Source: Myxococcales bacterium (GTDB lineage: Bacteria; Myxococcota_A; Polyangia; Fen-1088). Taken from it: a stretch of 64,000 nucleotides of DNA. The position numbers and the translations under genes are program-made. Of the stretch, positions 39,484 to 49,988 are shown one piece after another. Every line of letters starts with the position of its first letter. Within the stretch, counting starts at the first letter, position 1. The notes beneath the pieces were generated by a model that saw nothing but the letters and a program-made list of their open reading frames with translations, did not search any database and was not told the origin of the DNA. The stretch lies in the NCBI GenBank assembly GCA_003142855.1, contig PLNW01000074.1:56152-120151 (forward strand), given 5' to 3'.

Positions 39484-41649
39484 ATGGACGCCGCTTTCGA
39501 CATCTCGCCATCGGCCATGACGGTGACGGTTCCCGGTTTGAAAGACAACAGGCTGGGCGTGTACAAGGTACAAGGCCACGAAGCCCTGGGGCGCCTCTAC
39601 GAATATCAGGTCGAGTTGGTCAATCTGAGCGAACCCGAGGCGGCGGGGCAGGCCCTCGACCCGGATGGGCTCCTCAAGCCAGAGAGATTGCTCGGACAGA
39701 CGCTGACCGTGTGCTTGCCCCTGGCCAGTGACAAGGCCCGCCGTTTTAGCGGGATTGTCACCAAGGCCTGTCGCCTGGGGTGGCGCGGAGGATACGCGCA
39801 CTACGGCGTGAGCCTCAGCCCCGAGCTGTGGCTGCTGACCTTGAACCGGGACTGCCGGATCTTTCAAGACATGACCGTGCCCGAGGTGGTCAAGCAGATC
39901 CTTCGCCAGCACAAGATCGACTCATTTCGAGAGTCGCTGTTCCGCACGTACCGGCCATGGGACTGTGTGACCCAATATCGGGAGTCGGATTTCGAGTTCA
40001 TAAGTCGCATCCTGGCCCAGGAAGGCATCTACTACTATTTCGAGCACAGCGAAGACAGTCACACACTGGTGCTGGCGGACTCTGTCAGCTCGCACGAGGC
40101 GCAAGAGGATTTCCAGGCAGTGTGGATGGGACGGCCGTCGACCACCTCGACATCCCCCGACTATCTGGAAACCTGGCAGGGGAGTTCTCAAATCCAGACG
40201 GATACCGTGACTCTGGCGGATTTCGACTTCCGGCTGCACTACCCCGGCGCGCGGCTAAGCGTGCGCCGCCACGTCGAAGTGGAAGCGAAGTGCCCAGGAC
40301 TGGCCATCTACGACTACCCGGGCAAACTCGTGCTGGCCGAAAACCAGGAAGACCCGCCCGACGATGCGGATTCAGACGAAAACCGCGAAACACGCGAACG
40401 GCCGGCCGAGACACGCCTGGAGGAAGAGCGCTGCCAGGCCGAGCGCTATCAGGGCCAAGGGTCCGCGCGCTGGCTGGCGACGGGGCTCCTGTTTTCAATT
40501 GCCAATGCTGAGGCCTATGCGCAGCGGCAGTTTCTGGCGACGAGGACCGAGATCACGCTGCGCAATTCACTGTTCCGGTCGGGCAACGATCCGGCGCAAG
40601 AGCCTTGCACAATCACAGTAAGTGCGATTGACAGCCAAACCCAGTTTCGCTCGCCGCAACCCGAGAAGCCCGTGGTGTGCGGGCCACAGACTGCGCGCGT
40701 GGTCGGGCCAGCCGACGAAGAGATTTGGACCGACAAATACGGCCGGATCAAAGTTCAGTTCCACTGGGACCGCGAAGGGGTCTTCGACGAAAACAGCTCG
40801 TGCTGGGTGCGGGTGGCGCACCCTTGGGCGGGAAATCGTTGGGGCTCGATTCACATCCCGCGCGTGGGCAATGAGGTGGTGGTGGCGTTCTTGGAGGGCG
40901 ATCCGGACAGGCCGCTGGTCACGGGCAGCGTGTACAACGCGGACAACATGCCGCCCTACACGTTGCCGGAAAACAAAACCCAAAGCGGGATCAAGACCCG
41001 CAGCAGCAAGGGCGGTACGCAAGCGAACTTCAACGAGATCCGCCTGGAAGACAAGAAGGGCCAAGAGGAGTTGCACATCCAGGCAGAACGAAACATGTCG
41101 ACTTTGGTCAAGCACGACCAGAGCCTCACGGTGCAGGGTGATCGTAGCGCGACGGTAAACGGGAACGAGATGCAAACGTGCAAGGCTGACCGCAAGATGA
41201 CGGTCGAGGGTGCCAATACCGACGCGATCACCGGCGCGCACAAAGCGACCTACCATGGGGGACGGAATGAGACTGTCGAGAACGGCGACACGCTGACGGT
41301 AGAAGGGTCGGACAAGACCACCATGGTCGGCGGCGGGTACAACATTGTCGCAGTCAAGCACTACAACGTTTCATCGGGCGAAAGTGCCACCTGCGACTTG
41401 GATCTCAAGGAAGGTGTGGTGACCATCACGGCGGCAAACGAAATCAAGCTGGTATGCGGCGACGCGAGCCTAAGCCTCAAGAAGGACGGCACAGTCACGA
41501 TTCAAGGCCCGAAGTCAGTGAGCGCCACCGGCGCCAAGTCGGAACTTGAGCTGGCCGCCGCGGGGGCAAAGCTGGCCGGAGAAAACGCGACCGTGTCCGG
41601 CACGACCATGACGAACATCAGCGGCGGCATGGTCAAGATCAACGGATGA
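39484..41649 (+). CDS. vgrG: T6SS spike protein VgrG (TssI)
   Basis: The 721-residue protein covers the gp27-like base (residues about 15-380: LGRLYEYQVELVN, RDCRIFQDMTVPEVVKQIL, QYRESDFEFISRILAQEGIY) and the gp5-like OB fold (about 415-490: DKYGRIKVQFHWDREG, WVRVAHPWAGNRWGSIHIPR, GNEVVVAFLEGDPDRPLVTG). It ends in a repeated beta-helix spike (about 530-720). The spike ends in NISGGMVKING with no added effector domain, so cargo would have to be carried by another protein. ATG 39484 is the only good start. No PAAR gene follows. A coding-like stretch continues in frame after the stop. Confidence 0.93.
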   Translation: MDAAFDISPSAMTVTVPGLKDNRLGVYKVQGHEALGRLYEYQVELVNLSEPEAAGQALDPDGLLKPERLLGQTLTVCLPLASDKARRFSGIVTKACRLGWRGGYAHYGVSLSPELWLLTLNRDCRIFQDMTVPEVVKQILRQHKIDSFRESLFRTYRPWDCVTQYRESDFEFISRILAQEGIYYYFEHSEDSHTLVLADSVSSHEAQEDFQAVWMGRPSTTSTSPDYLETWQGSSQIQTDTVTLADFDFRLHYPGARLSVRRHVEVEAKCPGLAIYDYPGKLVLAENQEDPPDDADSDENRETRERPAETRLEEERCQAERYQGQGSARWLATGLLFSIANAEAYAQRQFLATRTEITLRNSLFRSGNDPAQEPCTITVSAIDSQTQFRSPQPEKPVVCGPQTARVVGPADEEIWTDKYGRIKVQFHWDREGVFDENSSCWVRVAHPWAGNRWGSIHIPRVGNEVVVAFLEGDPDRPLVTGSVYNADNMPPYTLPENKTQSGIKTRSSKGGTQANFNEIRLEDKKGQEELHIQAERNMSTLVKHDQSLTVQGDRSATVNGNEMQTCKADRKMTVEGANTDAITGAHKATYHGGRNETVENGDTLTVEGSDKTTMVGGGYNIVAVKHYNVSSGESATCDLDLKEGVVTITAANEIKLVCGDASLSLKKDGTVTIQGPKSVSATGAKSELELAAAGAKLAGENATVSGTTMTNISGGMVKING

Positions 41650-41787
41650 AAGCGGCCGGGCATCCCTGCGGTCGCGGCCGCGCGTCGCTATTGGGGCGCG
41701 CTGGAGGTGCCCAAGACGGAGCAGTTTCCGTCCGCCTTGGGGCAGGTCAAGCATTGCAAGAACTCGGGAGGAAGAGAGCGCAATTGA
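41650..41787 (+). other. In-frame coding-like extension after the vgrG stop
   Basis: After the TGA at 41647-41649 the same frame stays open for 45 codons with GC-biased third positions. It includes RYWGALEVPKTEQFPSALGQ then VKHCKNSGG and ends at TGA 41785-41787. There is no ATG in it. It may be the remnant of a fused or following gene, but the opposite strand is also GC-biased in one frame, so this is uncertain. Confidence 0.3.
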
Positions 41788-41800
41788 AAGCGTCGGCGCG

Positions 41801-42820
41801 CTAGTACTCTTCCAGCTCGGCCCTGACCTTGCCCCGCCAGACCCGGTAGATGAACGCCGTGTAGCCCAGCACAAAAGGCAGCGCGCAGAGAACGATGGTC
41901 AGCATCGTCATCAGGGTGCGCTGCGATGAGGCGGCGTTGAAGGCGGTCAGGCTGCGCCTCACGTCGTTGCTGCAGAGAACGAAGATGGGACAGGCCGCAA
42001 TGGCCAGGATGGCGACCACGCAGGCGATGGCAACGGACGAACAGAGAAACGCGAGGCGCAGTCGCTCGCGACGCAAGAGGATGGGCAGGCTGACCAGGCA
42101 CAGAACCATCGGGGGCACGGGAATCCAAGGTGCAAAAGACTGGCGCGCGCGCAGAAACAGCCAGGGAGCAGATGAAGGCGTCCACAGTGTGGCATCCAGG
42201 TACAAGGCCACGAAGGCTGCCCAGGCGAACAGGGCCGCGGTGACCGCGCGCTTGCCCAGATCGCCCTCGGTTTTCATGGCCAGCCAGCAGGCGCCCTGCA
42301 TGGCGAACATGGCCAGCGTGGTCGCCCCAATGAAGAGAGAAAAAGGATTGAGCAAGTCCGCAAAAGTTCCCGCGTATTCTCCGTTGGCATCGAGAGGCAG
42401 CCCGCACATCAGGTTGCCGACAGCCACGCCTAGCAGCAGTGCCACCAGCGTGCTGCCGGCGACAAAGCCGCGGTCGAAGAAGCGGCGCCAGGCCGGTGAA
42501 GCACTTCGGTTGCGCGCCTCGATGGAAACCGCGCGCACGATCAGTCCCAACAGTACCAGCATCATGGCCAAATAGAATCCGGAAAACACGGTGGCGTACA
42601 CCGGCGGGAAGGCGGCGAACAAAGCGCCTCCCGCGGTGAGCAGCCACACCTCGTTGCCGTCCCACACCGGAGCCACGCTGGCCAAGACCAAGCGGCGCTC
42701 TTGCTCGGAACGCGGAACCAAGAAATGCAAGAAACCCACGCCCAGGTCAAAACCGTCGAGCATCGCGTAGCCCGCCACCAGCACCGCCACCAGCACAAAC
42801 CAAATCAGTTCCAAGATCAT
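41801..42820 (-). CDS. cydB: Cytochrome bd ubiquinol oxidase subunit II
   Basis: ATG 42820 gives 339 residues with about eight membrane helices. The N-terminus MILELIWFVLVAVLVAGYAM then LDGFDLGVG is the CydB signature, followed by PVWDGNEVWLLTAGGALFAA. CydB holds no heme but binds quinone-site and structural parts of the bd oxidase. The start overlaps the cydA stop by four bases (ATGA), so the two are co-translated. It belongs to the pgi-cydA-cydB run and is the high-affinity alternative to the caa3 oxidase encoded at 50-54 kb. Confidence 0.93.
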   Translation of the reverse strand: MILELIWFVLVAVLVAGYAMLDGFDLGVGFLHFLVPRSEQERRLVLASVAPVWDGNEVWLLTAGGALFAAFPPVYATVFSGFYLAMMLVLLGLIVRAVSIEARNRSASPAWRRFFDRGFVAGSTLVALLLGVAVGNLMCGLPLDANGEYAGTFADLLNPFSLFIGATTLAMFAMQGACWLAMKTEGDLGKRAVTAALFAWAAFVALYLDATLWTPSSAPWLFLRARQSFAPWIPVPPMVLCLVSLPILLRRERLRLAFLCSSVAIACVVAILAIAACPIFVLCSNDVRRSLTAFNAASSQRTLMTMLTIVLCALPFVLGYTAFIYRVWRGKVRAELEEY

Positions 42821-44124
42821 GACGGCACTTCCTCTGTGCCCTCGCCCGGTCCCTGCAGCACCTTCTTGCGCACCAGATGCAGGGTCAGGCCCAGAAGCCC
42901 GATGTAGATGACCACAAACATCAGCAGCGAGAGGACCACCTGCGCCGCCGGCACCGAGGAAGAAAAGGCATCCTCGGTGCGCAGCAGGTGATACACGCTC
43001 CACGGCTGCCGTCCGATTTCAGCCGTGACCCACCCGACCTCGTTCACCACAAAGGGAATCGGCAGGCAATAGCACAGGACCTTCAGATACCGTCGCGACA
43101 CGAACAAGCGGCCGCGCCACCACAGGAACACACCCACGGCCAGCACCACGCCCAGTCCCAGGCCCAGCCACAACATGGCGTGGAACGACATCGCGGTCGC
43201 GGTCACCGGCGGCCGATCCTCGGGCGCAAAAGCATCCAGGCCGGTGACCCGGGCATTGAAATCGAAGTAGGTCATGAACGACAGCAGCTTGGGCAGAAGC
43301 ACTTCGGGCAGAGGCTGGCCCACCACGGCCAAGGGCGCACCCGTTTGCGTGTGGTACAGGACCTCGATGGCAGCGAATTTCTCCGGCTGGGTGTGAGCAA
43401 CCTGACGGGTGTGGGCATCGCCCACCACGACCTCCGCTGCCAGTGAGAGCAAGCCAAACACGAGGGCCAGTCGCAGTGAGCGCCGGGAAAACTCCTGGTG
43501 CCGGCCGCGCACAAGATAATGCGAACTGAGCGAGGCGACGAACACCGCGGCCGTGACCCACGAGCCCAGCACGGCGTGCGAGAAACGCAAGAGCGTCGAC
43601 GGGTTGAACACGGCGGCGGCAAAGTCGGTCAGCTCCGCGCGTCCGTGCACGATGTGGAAGCCAGCGGGCGTCTGCTGCCAGGAATTGGCCGCCACGATCC
43701 AGAAGGCAGACAGGGTCGCACCCAGAGCGACCATGAGAGTGGCAAACCAGTGCATGCGCCGGGATACGCGCTTTTCGCCGAAGACCAGGATGCTGAGGAA
43801 CGAGGACTCCAGAAAAAACGCGATGAGTGCCTCGGCCGCCAGCGGCGCGCCAAAGATGTCGCCCACGAAGCGGGAATAGCGGGCCCAGTTGGTACCGAAC
43901 TCGAATTCCATGACCACGCCGGTGGCCACGCCGCCGGCAAAGACCACGCCGAAGATGTGGGTCCAGAAGCGCGCCATGCGGTCGTAGATCTCGTCGGGCC
44001 GGCGCAGGCGCAGGCTGGCCACAATGACCAGCACCACGCCGAGGCCCATGGTGAGCACCGGATACAGGTAGTGCACCATCACGGTCAACGCGAACTGCGC
44101 GCGTGCCAAAGTGAGAGCGCTCAT
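42817..44124 (-). CDS. cydA: Cytochrome bd ubiquinol oxidase subunit I
   Basis: ATG 44124 gives 435 residues with about nine helices. MSALTLARAQFALTVMVHYL carries the heme ligand His 18. GWVTAEIGRQPWSVYHLLRT near residue 350 contains the conserved E-I-G-R-Q-P-W. At 435 residues it is shorter than E. coli CydA (about 520), consistent with a short Q-loop as in the CIO-like subfamily. It oxidises quinol and reduces oxygen to water without proton pumping. It is co-transcribed with pgi, 16 bases upstream. Confidence 0.93.
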   Translation of the reverse strand: MSALTLARAQFALTVMVHYLYPVLTMGLGVVLVIVASLRLRRPDEIYDRMARFWTHIFGVVFAGGVATGVVMEFEFGTNWARYSRFVGDIFGAPLAAEALIAFFLESSFLSILVFGEKRVSRRMHWFATLMVALGATLSAFWIVAANSWQQTPAGFHIVHGRAELTDFAAAVFNPSTLLRFSHAVLGSWVTAAVFVASLSSHYLVRGRHQEFSRRSLRLALVFGLLSLAAEVVVGDAHTRQVAHTQPEKFAAIEVLYHTQTGAPLAVVGQPLPEVLLPKLLSFMTYFDFNARVTGLDAFAPEDRPPVTATAMSFHAMLWLGLGLGVVLAVGVFLWWRGRLFVSRRYLKVLCYCLPIPFVVNEVGWVTAEIGRQPWSVYHLLRTEDAFSSSVPAAQVVLSLLMFVVIYIGLLGLTLHLVRKKVLQGPGEGTEEVPS

Positions 44125-44140
44125 GGGCTGACTTGATTCT

Positions 44141-45784
44141 CTAGCGTGAGCGGCGTCGCTTGATCTCGTTGAGCAAGCCATTGGTCGACGAGTCGTGCGC
44201 GGACACCTCGCCGGACGCGCGCAGCTCGGGCAGGATGGCGCCGGCCAGCTTCTTGCCCAGTTCCACGCCCCACTGATCGAAGGAGTTCACATTCCAGACG
44301 ATCCCTTGGACAAAGATCTTGTGCTCGTAGAGCGCGATCAACTTGCCCAGGGTGCGCGGATCCAACTTCTGGTAGAGCATCGAATTGCTGGGCCGATTGC
44401 CGGGAAAAACCTTGTGGGGCAAGAGCGCAGCCAGGACCTCGCCCTTGAGGCCGGCCGCCTCCAGCTCGGCGCGCGCCTCGGACTCGCCGCGGCCTTGCAT
44501 CAGCGCCTCAGTTTGCGCCAGGTAGTTCGCCAGCAGCAATGTGTGGTGCTCGCCAATTGGATTGTGGGTCTCCACTGAGGCAAGGAAATCGCAGGGCACC
44601 AGCTTGGTCCCCTGGTGCAGCAGTTGATAGAAGGCGTGCTGGCCATTGGTGCCGGGCTCGCCCCAGATCACCGGGCCGGTCTGGTAGTTCACCACCTGGC
44701 CGTCGCGGGTGACCCGTTTGCCGTTGGATTCCATGTCGCCCTGCTGGAAGTAAGCGGGAAAACGCGACAGGTATTGGTCGTAGGGCAGGATGGCGTGGGT
44801 GTCGGCGCCGAAGAAGTTGTTGTACCAGACGCCGAGCAGGGCCAGCGTGACCGGCAGGTTCTTTTCCAGCGGCGCGGTTCGGAAGTGCTCATCCATCTCG
44901 TGCGCGCCTTCCAGCAGCGCGCGAAAGTTGTCGAAGCCGATGCCCAGCGCGATCGACAGTCCAATCGACGACCACAGGGAATAGCGGCCGCCGACCCAAT
45001 CCCAGAACACGAACATGTTTTCAGGCGCGATGCCGAACTTTGTGACTTCCTTGGCGTTGGTCGAAAGCGCCACGAAATGCTTGGCGATGGCGCGCTCGTC
45101 CTTCGCGTGTTGCAGGAACCAGGCGCGCGCGCTGTGCGCGTTGGCCATGGTTTCCTGTGTGGTGAAGGTTTTGGACGCCACCAGGAAAAGCGTGGTTTCG
45201 GGGTTCACCCGCTTGAGCGCCTCGGCCACGTGCGAGCCATCAACGTTGGATACGAAGTGAAGATCGAGATCATCGCGGCGATAGGGCCGCAGCGCCTCGC
45301 ACACCATGACCGGCCCGAGATCCGAGCCGCCGATGCCGATGTTGACCACCGCGCGGATGGGCTTGCCCGAAAAGCCGGTCCAGGCGCCGCTGCGCACCGA
45401 CTCGCTGAAGACGCGCATGTGGTCCAGGGCCGCGCGCACTTCGGGCATGACGTCCTGGCCGGCCACCAGAATGGGTCGCGGCGAGAGATTGCGCAGGGCC
45501 ACGTGCAGGACCGCCCGGCCCTCGGTCAGGTTGATGGGCTCGCCCGCGAACATCTTGTCGCGCATGCCTTCCACGCCGGCGGCGCGCGCCAGGTCGTGCA
45601 AAAGCGGCATGGTCTCGCTGGTGATTCGGTTCTTCGAGTAGTCGAGAAGCAGATCTCCGAAACGCAGCGAGAAGCGTTCAAAGCGCCCTTTGTCCTCGGC
45701 GAACAGCTCGCGCATGGTCTTCTTGGCCAGGGTGCTCTGGTGCTGTTGCAACCTCTTCCAAGCTTGCGTGTCGACGATGCTCAT
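44141..45784 (-). CDS. pgi: Glucose-6-phosphate isomerase
   Basis: ATG 45784 follows a Shine-Dalgarno (AGGAGAG) and gives 547 residues. It interconverts glucose-6-phosphate and fructose-6-phosphate in glycolysis. Motifs present are [15 protein letters not shown] (phosphate loop), [18 protein letters not shown] (PGI signature 1), [14 protein letters not shown] (active-site His) and [16 protein letters not shown] (signature 2 with catalytic Lys). All active-site residues are there. It is first of the pgi-cydA-cydB set and divergent from the GH45-like gene, with about 120 bases between starts. Confidence 0.96.
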   Translation of the reverse strand: MSIVDTQAWKRLQQHQSTLAKKTMRELFAEDKGRFERFSLRFGDLLLDYSKNRITSETMPLLHDLARAAGVEGMRDKMFAGEPINLTEGRAVLHVALRNLSPRPILVAGQDVMPEVRAALDHMRVFSESVRSGAWTGFSGKPIRAVVNIGIGGSDLGPVMVCEALRPYRRDDLDLHFVSNVDGSHVAEALKRVNPETTLFLVASKTFTTQETMANAHSARAWFLQHAKDERAIAKHFVALSTNAKEVTKFGIAPENMFVFWDWVGGRYSLWSSIGLSIALGIGFDNFRALLEGAHEMDEHFRTAPLEKNLPVTLALLGVWYNNFFGADTHAILPYDQYLSRFPAYFQQGDMESNGKRVTRDGQVVNYQTGPVIWGEPGTNGQHAFYQLLHQGTKLVPCDFLASVETHNPIGEHHTLLLANYLAQTEALMQGRGESEARAELEAAGLKGEVLAALLPHKVFPGNRPSNSMLYQKLDPRTLGKLIALYEHKIFVQGIVWNVNSFDQWGVELGKKLAGAILPELRASGEVSAHDSSTNGLLNEIKRRRSR

Positions 45785-45907
45785 GGATGGCTCTCCTGAC
45801 GGCATTCTATTCGATCACCATAGCATTCAAGGCGCTACGTGTCGTGCCAGCGATTCTCGACTAGCTGATCGACGAAGACGCTCATCCTAGGATAAGCTAG
45901 ACAGAAC

Positions 45908-47491
45908 ATGCGAAGTACGACTTGGCCCAAACTAGTCTTGTGCGGTGTCGTTCTGTGGAGCTGCGCTTGCAAACCAACGGCGCCCGGCTCGGGACCAGGC
46001 GGCAATTCCTCGTCTGCAGGCAAGTCGGCGCCCGTCGGGGGCTCAGGACCCGGATCAACCGGCGGGGCCAAGGGCGGAACCACGACGAGCCCCGGCAGTG
46101 CTACGACTGGCAACATCGGCGGAACCACGACGAGCAATGGCGGCAGTGCCACGGGGAACACCGGCGGAACCCCGACGAGCAATGGCGGCAGTGCCACGGG
46201 GAACACCGGCGGAAACCCGACGAGCAATGGCGGCAGCGCCGCGAGCACAAGTTCCAGCACCGGCGGGACATCGGCGGCCAGCGGGGGCTCGATGACCTCA
46301 GGTGGTGTGACCACGAGCTCGGGCGGCTCGTCAGGGACGGCGAGCACGGCAGCCCTTTGTGCCAATGGTGTACAAGATCCCGGCGAAACCGGAATCGATT
46401 GTGGCGGAACATGTCCGGCGTGCCCGGTTGTCTACAAGGTGAATCCGCCCAATCAGTGCCAGAACCAGTACTTCTATCCGAACTGCAAGTCAGGGGATGC
46501 GACGACCCAGTGTGGGGGCGTGTGCCAGCCTCGCAACGCCTGCGAGAATGCCCCGAGCAAGGATGGCAAGGTGGGCTTCGCGTGTTCGCGCTACATGCTG
46601 TTCAGCCCGGCCATGTTGCAGGCCGCAAAGGACGATGGTGCGCAGAATGGCTGGGACGCGAGCGCACCGCCCTTCCTCTACGCCGTGGCCGGACATGACA
46701 CCAACACCGGTGGCATCGACCAAGGCATGACCGGCAGCCTGGCTTGCTGTGAGTGCTACCAGCTGATCTTCGACCAACCCTTCAACGAAGGGGGCCAGAA
46801 CAATCAAGCCCCGGCGCCGGGGCCGCTCATTGTTCAGACCTTCAACATTGGTGCGACCACCGACAGCTTCGATCTCTACATGGGCGCCGGCGGGTTCGGG
46901 GCCTTCAATGCCTGCATGAACGGAACCATCCAGAGTTCAGCCGGATATGCGCTCTACGACGCGTATCCTACCGACGGCCAGCCCGGCAATGGCGGGGTGA
47001 AGTTTCGCAGCTACGATGAATGCCGATCAGGCGACCAGAAGATCAGCAACGCTGACGGCATCAACTCTGCGGCCTGCCAGACCAAGATCGCGGGACTGTG
47101 CAATCAAGTGAAGTCCGCCAAGGTGCCCGACCTCGCCTCGACCACAATTAATTCCTGCATCGAGAGCAACCAGGTGGGCACGCTCTACCATCAGAACTGG
47201 GCGGTCTATGCCAAGCGGGTGGCGTGCCCGGACAATCTGACGCGGGTCACCGGGTGCAAGCTAGCCGCCGAAGCCGGGCTGGCCAAGGTCGACGCCAACG
47301 TCACCACCGTGGATCAGGCCAAGGCCGCGGGATTTCTCAGCGGATACCACACCACCACGATGCAGGACTGCTGCATGCCAGCCTGCGCATGGACAGAGAA
47401 GATAGGCGGCAACGAGGGCATGAAGAAGGTCGATCCCCAGTTCACCAATTTCTATACCTGCGACGCCAATGACCAGCCCATGACCGAGTAG
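45908..47491 (+). CDS. Lipoprotein with a circularly permuted GH45-like endoglucanase domain
   Basis: The 527-residue protein begins with a lipoprotein-type signal ending LWSCAC. A Gly/Thr/Ser linker of repeated SNGGSATGNTGGTPT-like units runs to about 145, and a CANGVQDPGETGIDCGGTCP module sits at about 150-170. The rest resembles GH45 cellulases in a changed order. First comes the canonical middle and end: ACSRYMLFSPAM, ACCECYQLIFDQP, then SFDLYMGAGGFGAFNAC with Asp 322, which matches the proton donor, then WAVYAKRVACPDNLTRVTGC. Only then, at the C-terminus, comes TTMQDCCMPACAWTEK with Asp 487 and FYTCDAN, which in normal GH45 is the N-terminus (RYWDCCKPSC and CNAN). Both catalytic Asp are kept. 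Beta-1,4-glucan cleavage is inferred. Divergent from pgi. Confidence 0.72.
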   Translation: MRSTTWPKLVLCGVVLWSCACKPTAPGSGPGGNSSSAGKSAPVGGSGPGSTGGAKGGTTTSPGSATTGNIGGTTTSNGGSATGNTGGTPTSNGGSATGNTGGNPTSNGGSAASTSSSTGGTSAASGGSMTSGGVTTSSGGSSGTASTAALCANGVQDPGETGIDCGGTCPACPVVYKVNPPNQCQNQYFYPNCKSGDATTQCGGVCQPRNACENAPSKDGKVGFACSRYMLFSPAMLQAAKDDGAQNGWDASAPPFLYAVAGHDTNTGGIDQGMTGSLACCECYQLIFDQPFNEGGQNNQAPAPGPLIVQTFNIGATTDSFDLYMGAGGFGAFNACMNGTIQSSAGYALYDAYPTDGQPGNGGVKFRSYDECRSGDQKISNADGINSAACQTKIAGLCNQVKSAKVPDLASTTINSCIESNQVGTLYHQNWAVYAKRVACPDNLTRVTGCKLAAEAGLAKVDANVTTVDQAKAAGFLSGYHTTTMQDCCMPACAWTEKIGGNEGMKKVDPQFTNFYTCDANDQPMTE

Positions 47492-47517
47492 GCCGCCTTG
47501 CTGGCTGATCATGCAAT

Positions 47518-48372
47518 TCAGCGGCCTAGCACAGCGTCCAGGATCACGGCGCCCATGACCATCACGGCGTAGTAGTTGATGGCGTGGAAGGCTTGGCGAA
47601 AACCCTGCTTGCCAGGGGCGCGAAGCGCGCGCCAGGCGACGAAGGTCAGCCAGGCACCGGCAGCGGCCAGACCCAGGCCTAAGAAGGGCGAGTTTGACAG
47701 TCCGAAAATGGGCAGAAGCAGCGCCGAGGCTGCCGCGGCTGCGGTCCACATGAAGGTCACACGCGACAGCGAACCCGCGCCCATGGCACGCACGAAGGTG
47801 GGAAAGTGGGCCTGCTCGTAGTCGCCGCTCACTCGCAAGGCCAGCAGCCAGAAGTGCGGCACTTGCCACATCAGCAGAAAGAACGAGAGCGCAAGGATGG
47901 GACCGCCGAGCGCACCGCCCGCGCAAACCCAGCCGATGGCCGGCGGGATGGCGCCGATGACCGATCCAGCCACCGGGGCCAACGAGCTGACGCGTTTCAA
48001 GTAGGTGTAGATGCCGTTGTACCAAAGTACGGCCAGCGCACCGAGCCCGGCAGCCAGGGCGCCACCAAGGAAGAAGAGCGAAGCCAGGGCGACAAGCGCC
48101 AGAATCGCAGACCACACCACCACGCTGAGGGGCGAAACCCTGCCCGTTGGAATCGGACGCAGGCGGGTGCGGTCCATCATCGCGTCCCACTTGTGCTCCT
48201 GCGCCTCGTTGAGTGCGCACGCAGCGCCAGCCAGGAGCAGGATCGTGCCCGCAGTGGGCACAAGCCGCCAGGTCAAGGCGTGGGTGAATGCCACAAAACC
48301 CGTCGCGGCCGACACCGTCGACATGATTGAGATGGGGAACTTGAATAGCTGGGCGAGATCGCGTCGGCTCAC
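47518..48372 (-). CDS. ctaB: Protoheme IX farnesyltransferase (heme O synthase)
   Basis: GTG 48372 follows ACGGAGACG and gives 284 residues with about eight membrane helices. The UbiA/CtaB motifs are NEAQEHKWDAMMDRTRLRPI (N-D-x3-D-x3-R-T-x2-R-P type site) and NGIYTYLKRVSSLAPVAGSV-like second site, with GAIPPAIGW and QVPHFWLLAL. It attaches a farnesyl group to heme b to make heme O, the precursor of heme A needed by the caa3 oxidase in the operon to its right. A CtaA (heme A synthase) gene is not in the window. Convergent with the GH45-like gene. Confidence 0.9.
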   Translation of the reverse strand: MSRRDLAQLFKFPISIMSTVSAATGFVAFTHALTWRLVPTAGTILLLAGAACALNEAQEHKWDAMMDRTRLRPIPTGRVSPLSVVVWSAILALVALASLFFLGGALAAGLGALAVLWYNGIYTYLKRVSSLAPVAGSVIGAIPPAIGWVCAGGALGGPILALSFFLLMWQVPHFWLLALRVSGDYEQAHFPTFVRAMGAGSLSRVTFMWTAAAAASALLLPIFGLSNSPFLGLGLAAAGAWLTFVAWRALRAPGKQGFRQAFHAINYYAVMVMGAVILDAVLGR

Positions 48373-48656
48373 GGGATTGCGTCTCCGTTAGAGTGCTACG
48401 CCTAGTACTAGAGCCAACGATCCAACATTGTTTTTCATCATGCGATCCCTTGTTGAAACCGATCACACCTCCAAATGTCCGATAATCCCCGAACGGTCAA
48501 CTGTGTCCCCATAGCCGAGGGAAAACAAGCGTCATTCTAGCGGGTTGCGCGCGTCGGGGGGTATCGAGTGATGCGACATACAGGTTGGTCATCGCCGGAT
48601 CGGTGGCGACTGCCGTGCAATCGCGCCGGGCGGAAGCGAGAGCGGTAACGACGGAA

Positions 48657-49988
<1,332 letters not shown>

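Noticed and set aside
39484..41649. Effector domain at the VgrG C-terminus
   Set aside because: The protein ends within the beta-helix spike (NISGGMVKING). No lipase, nuclease, peptidase or PAAR motif was seen.
41646..41803. PAAR protein after vgrG
   Set aside because: An ATGA-overlapping frame exists but its sequence has no PAAR repeats and no matching composition.
48559..48624. Minus-strand frame reading TAVATDPAMTNLYVASLDT beside the aldo/keto reductase
   Set aside because: It looks protein-like but is short, has no start, and I could not tie it to a family. It may be a decayed scrap.
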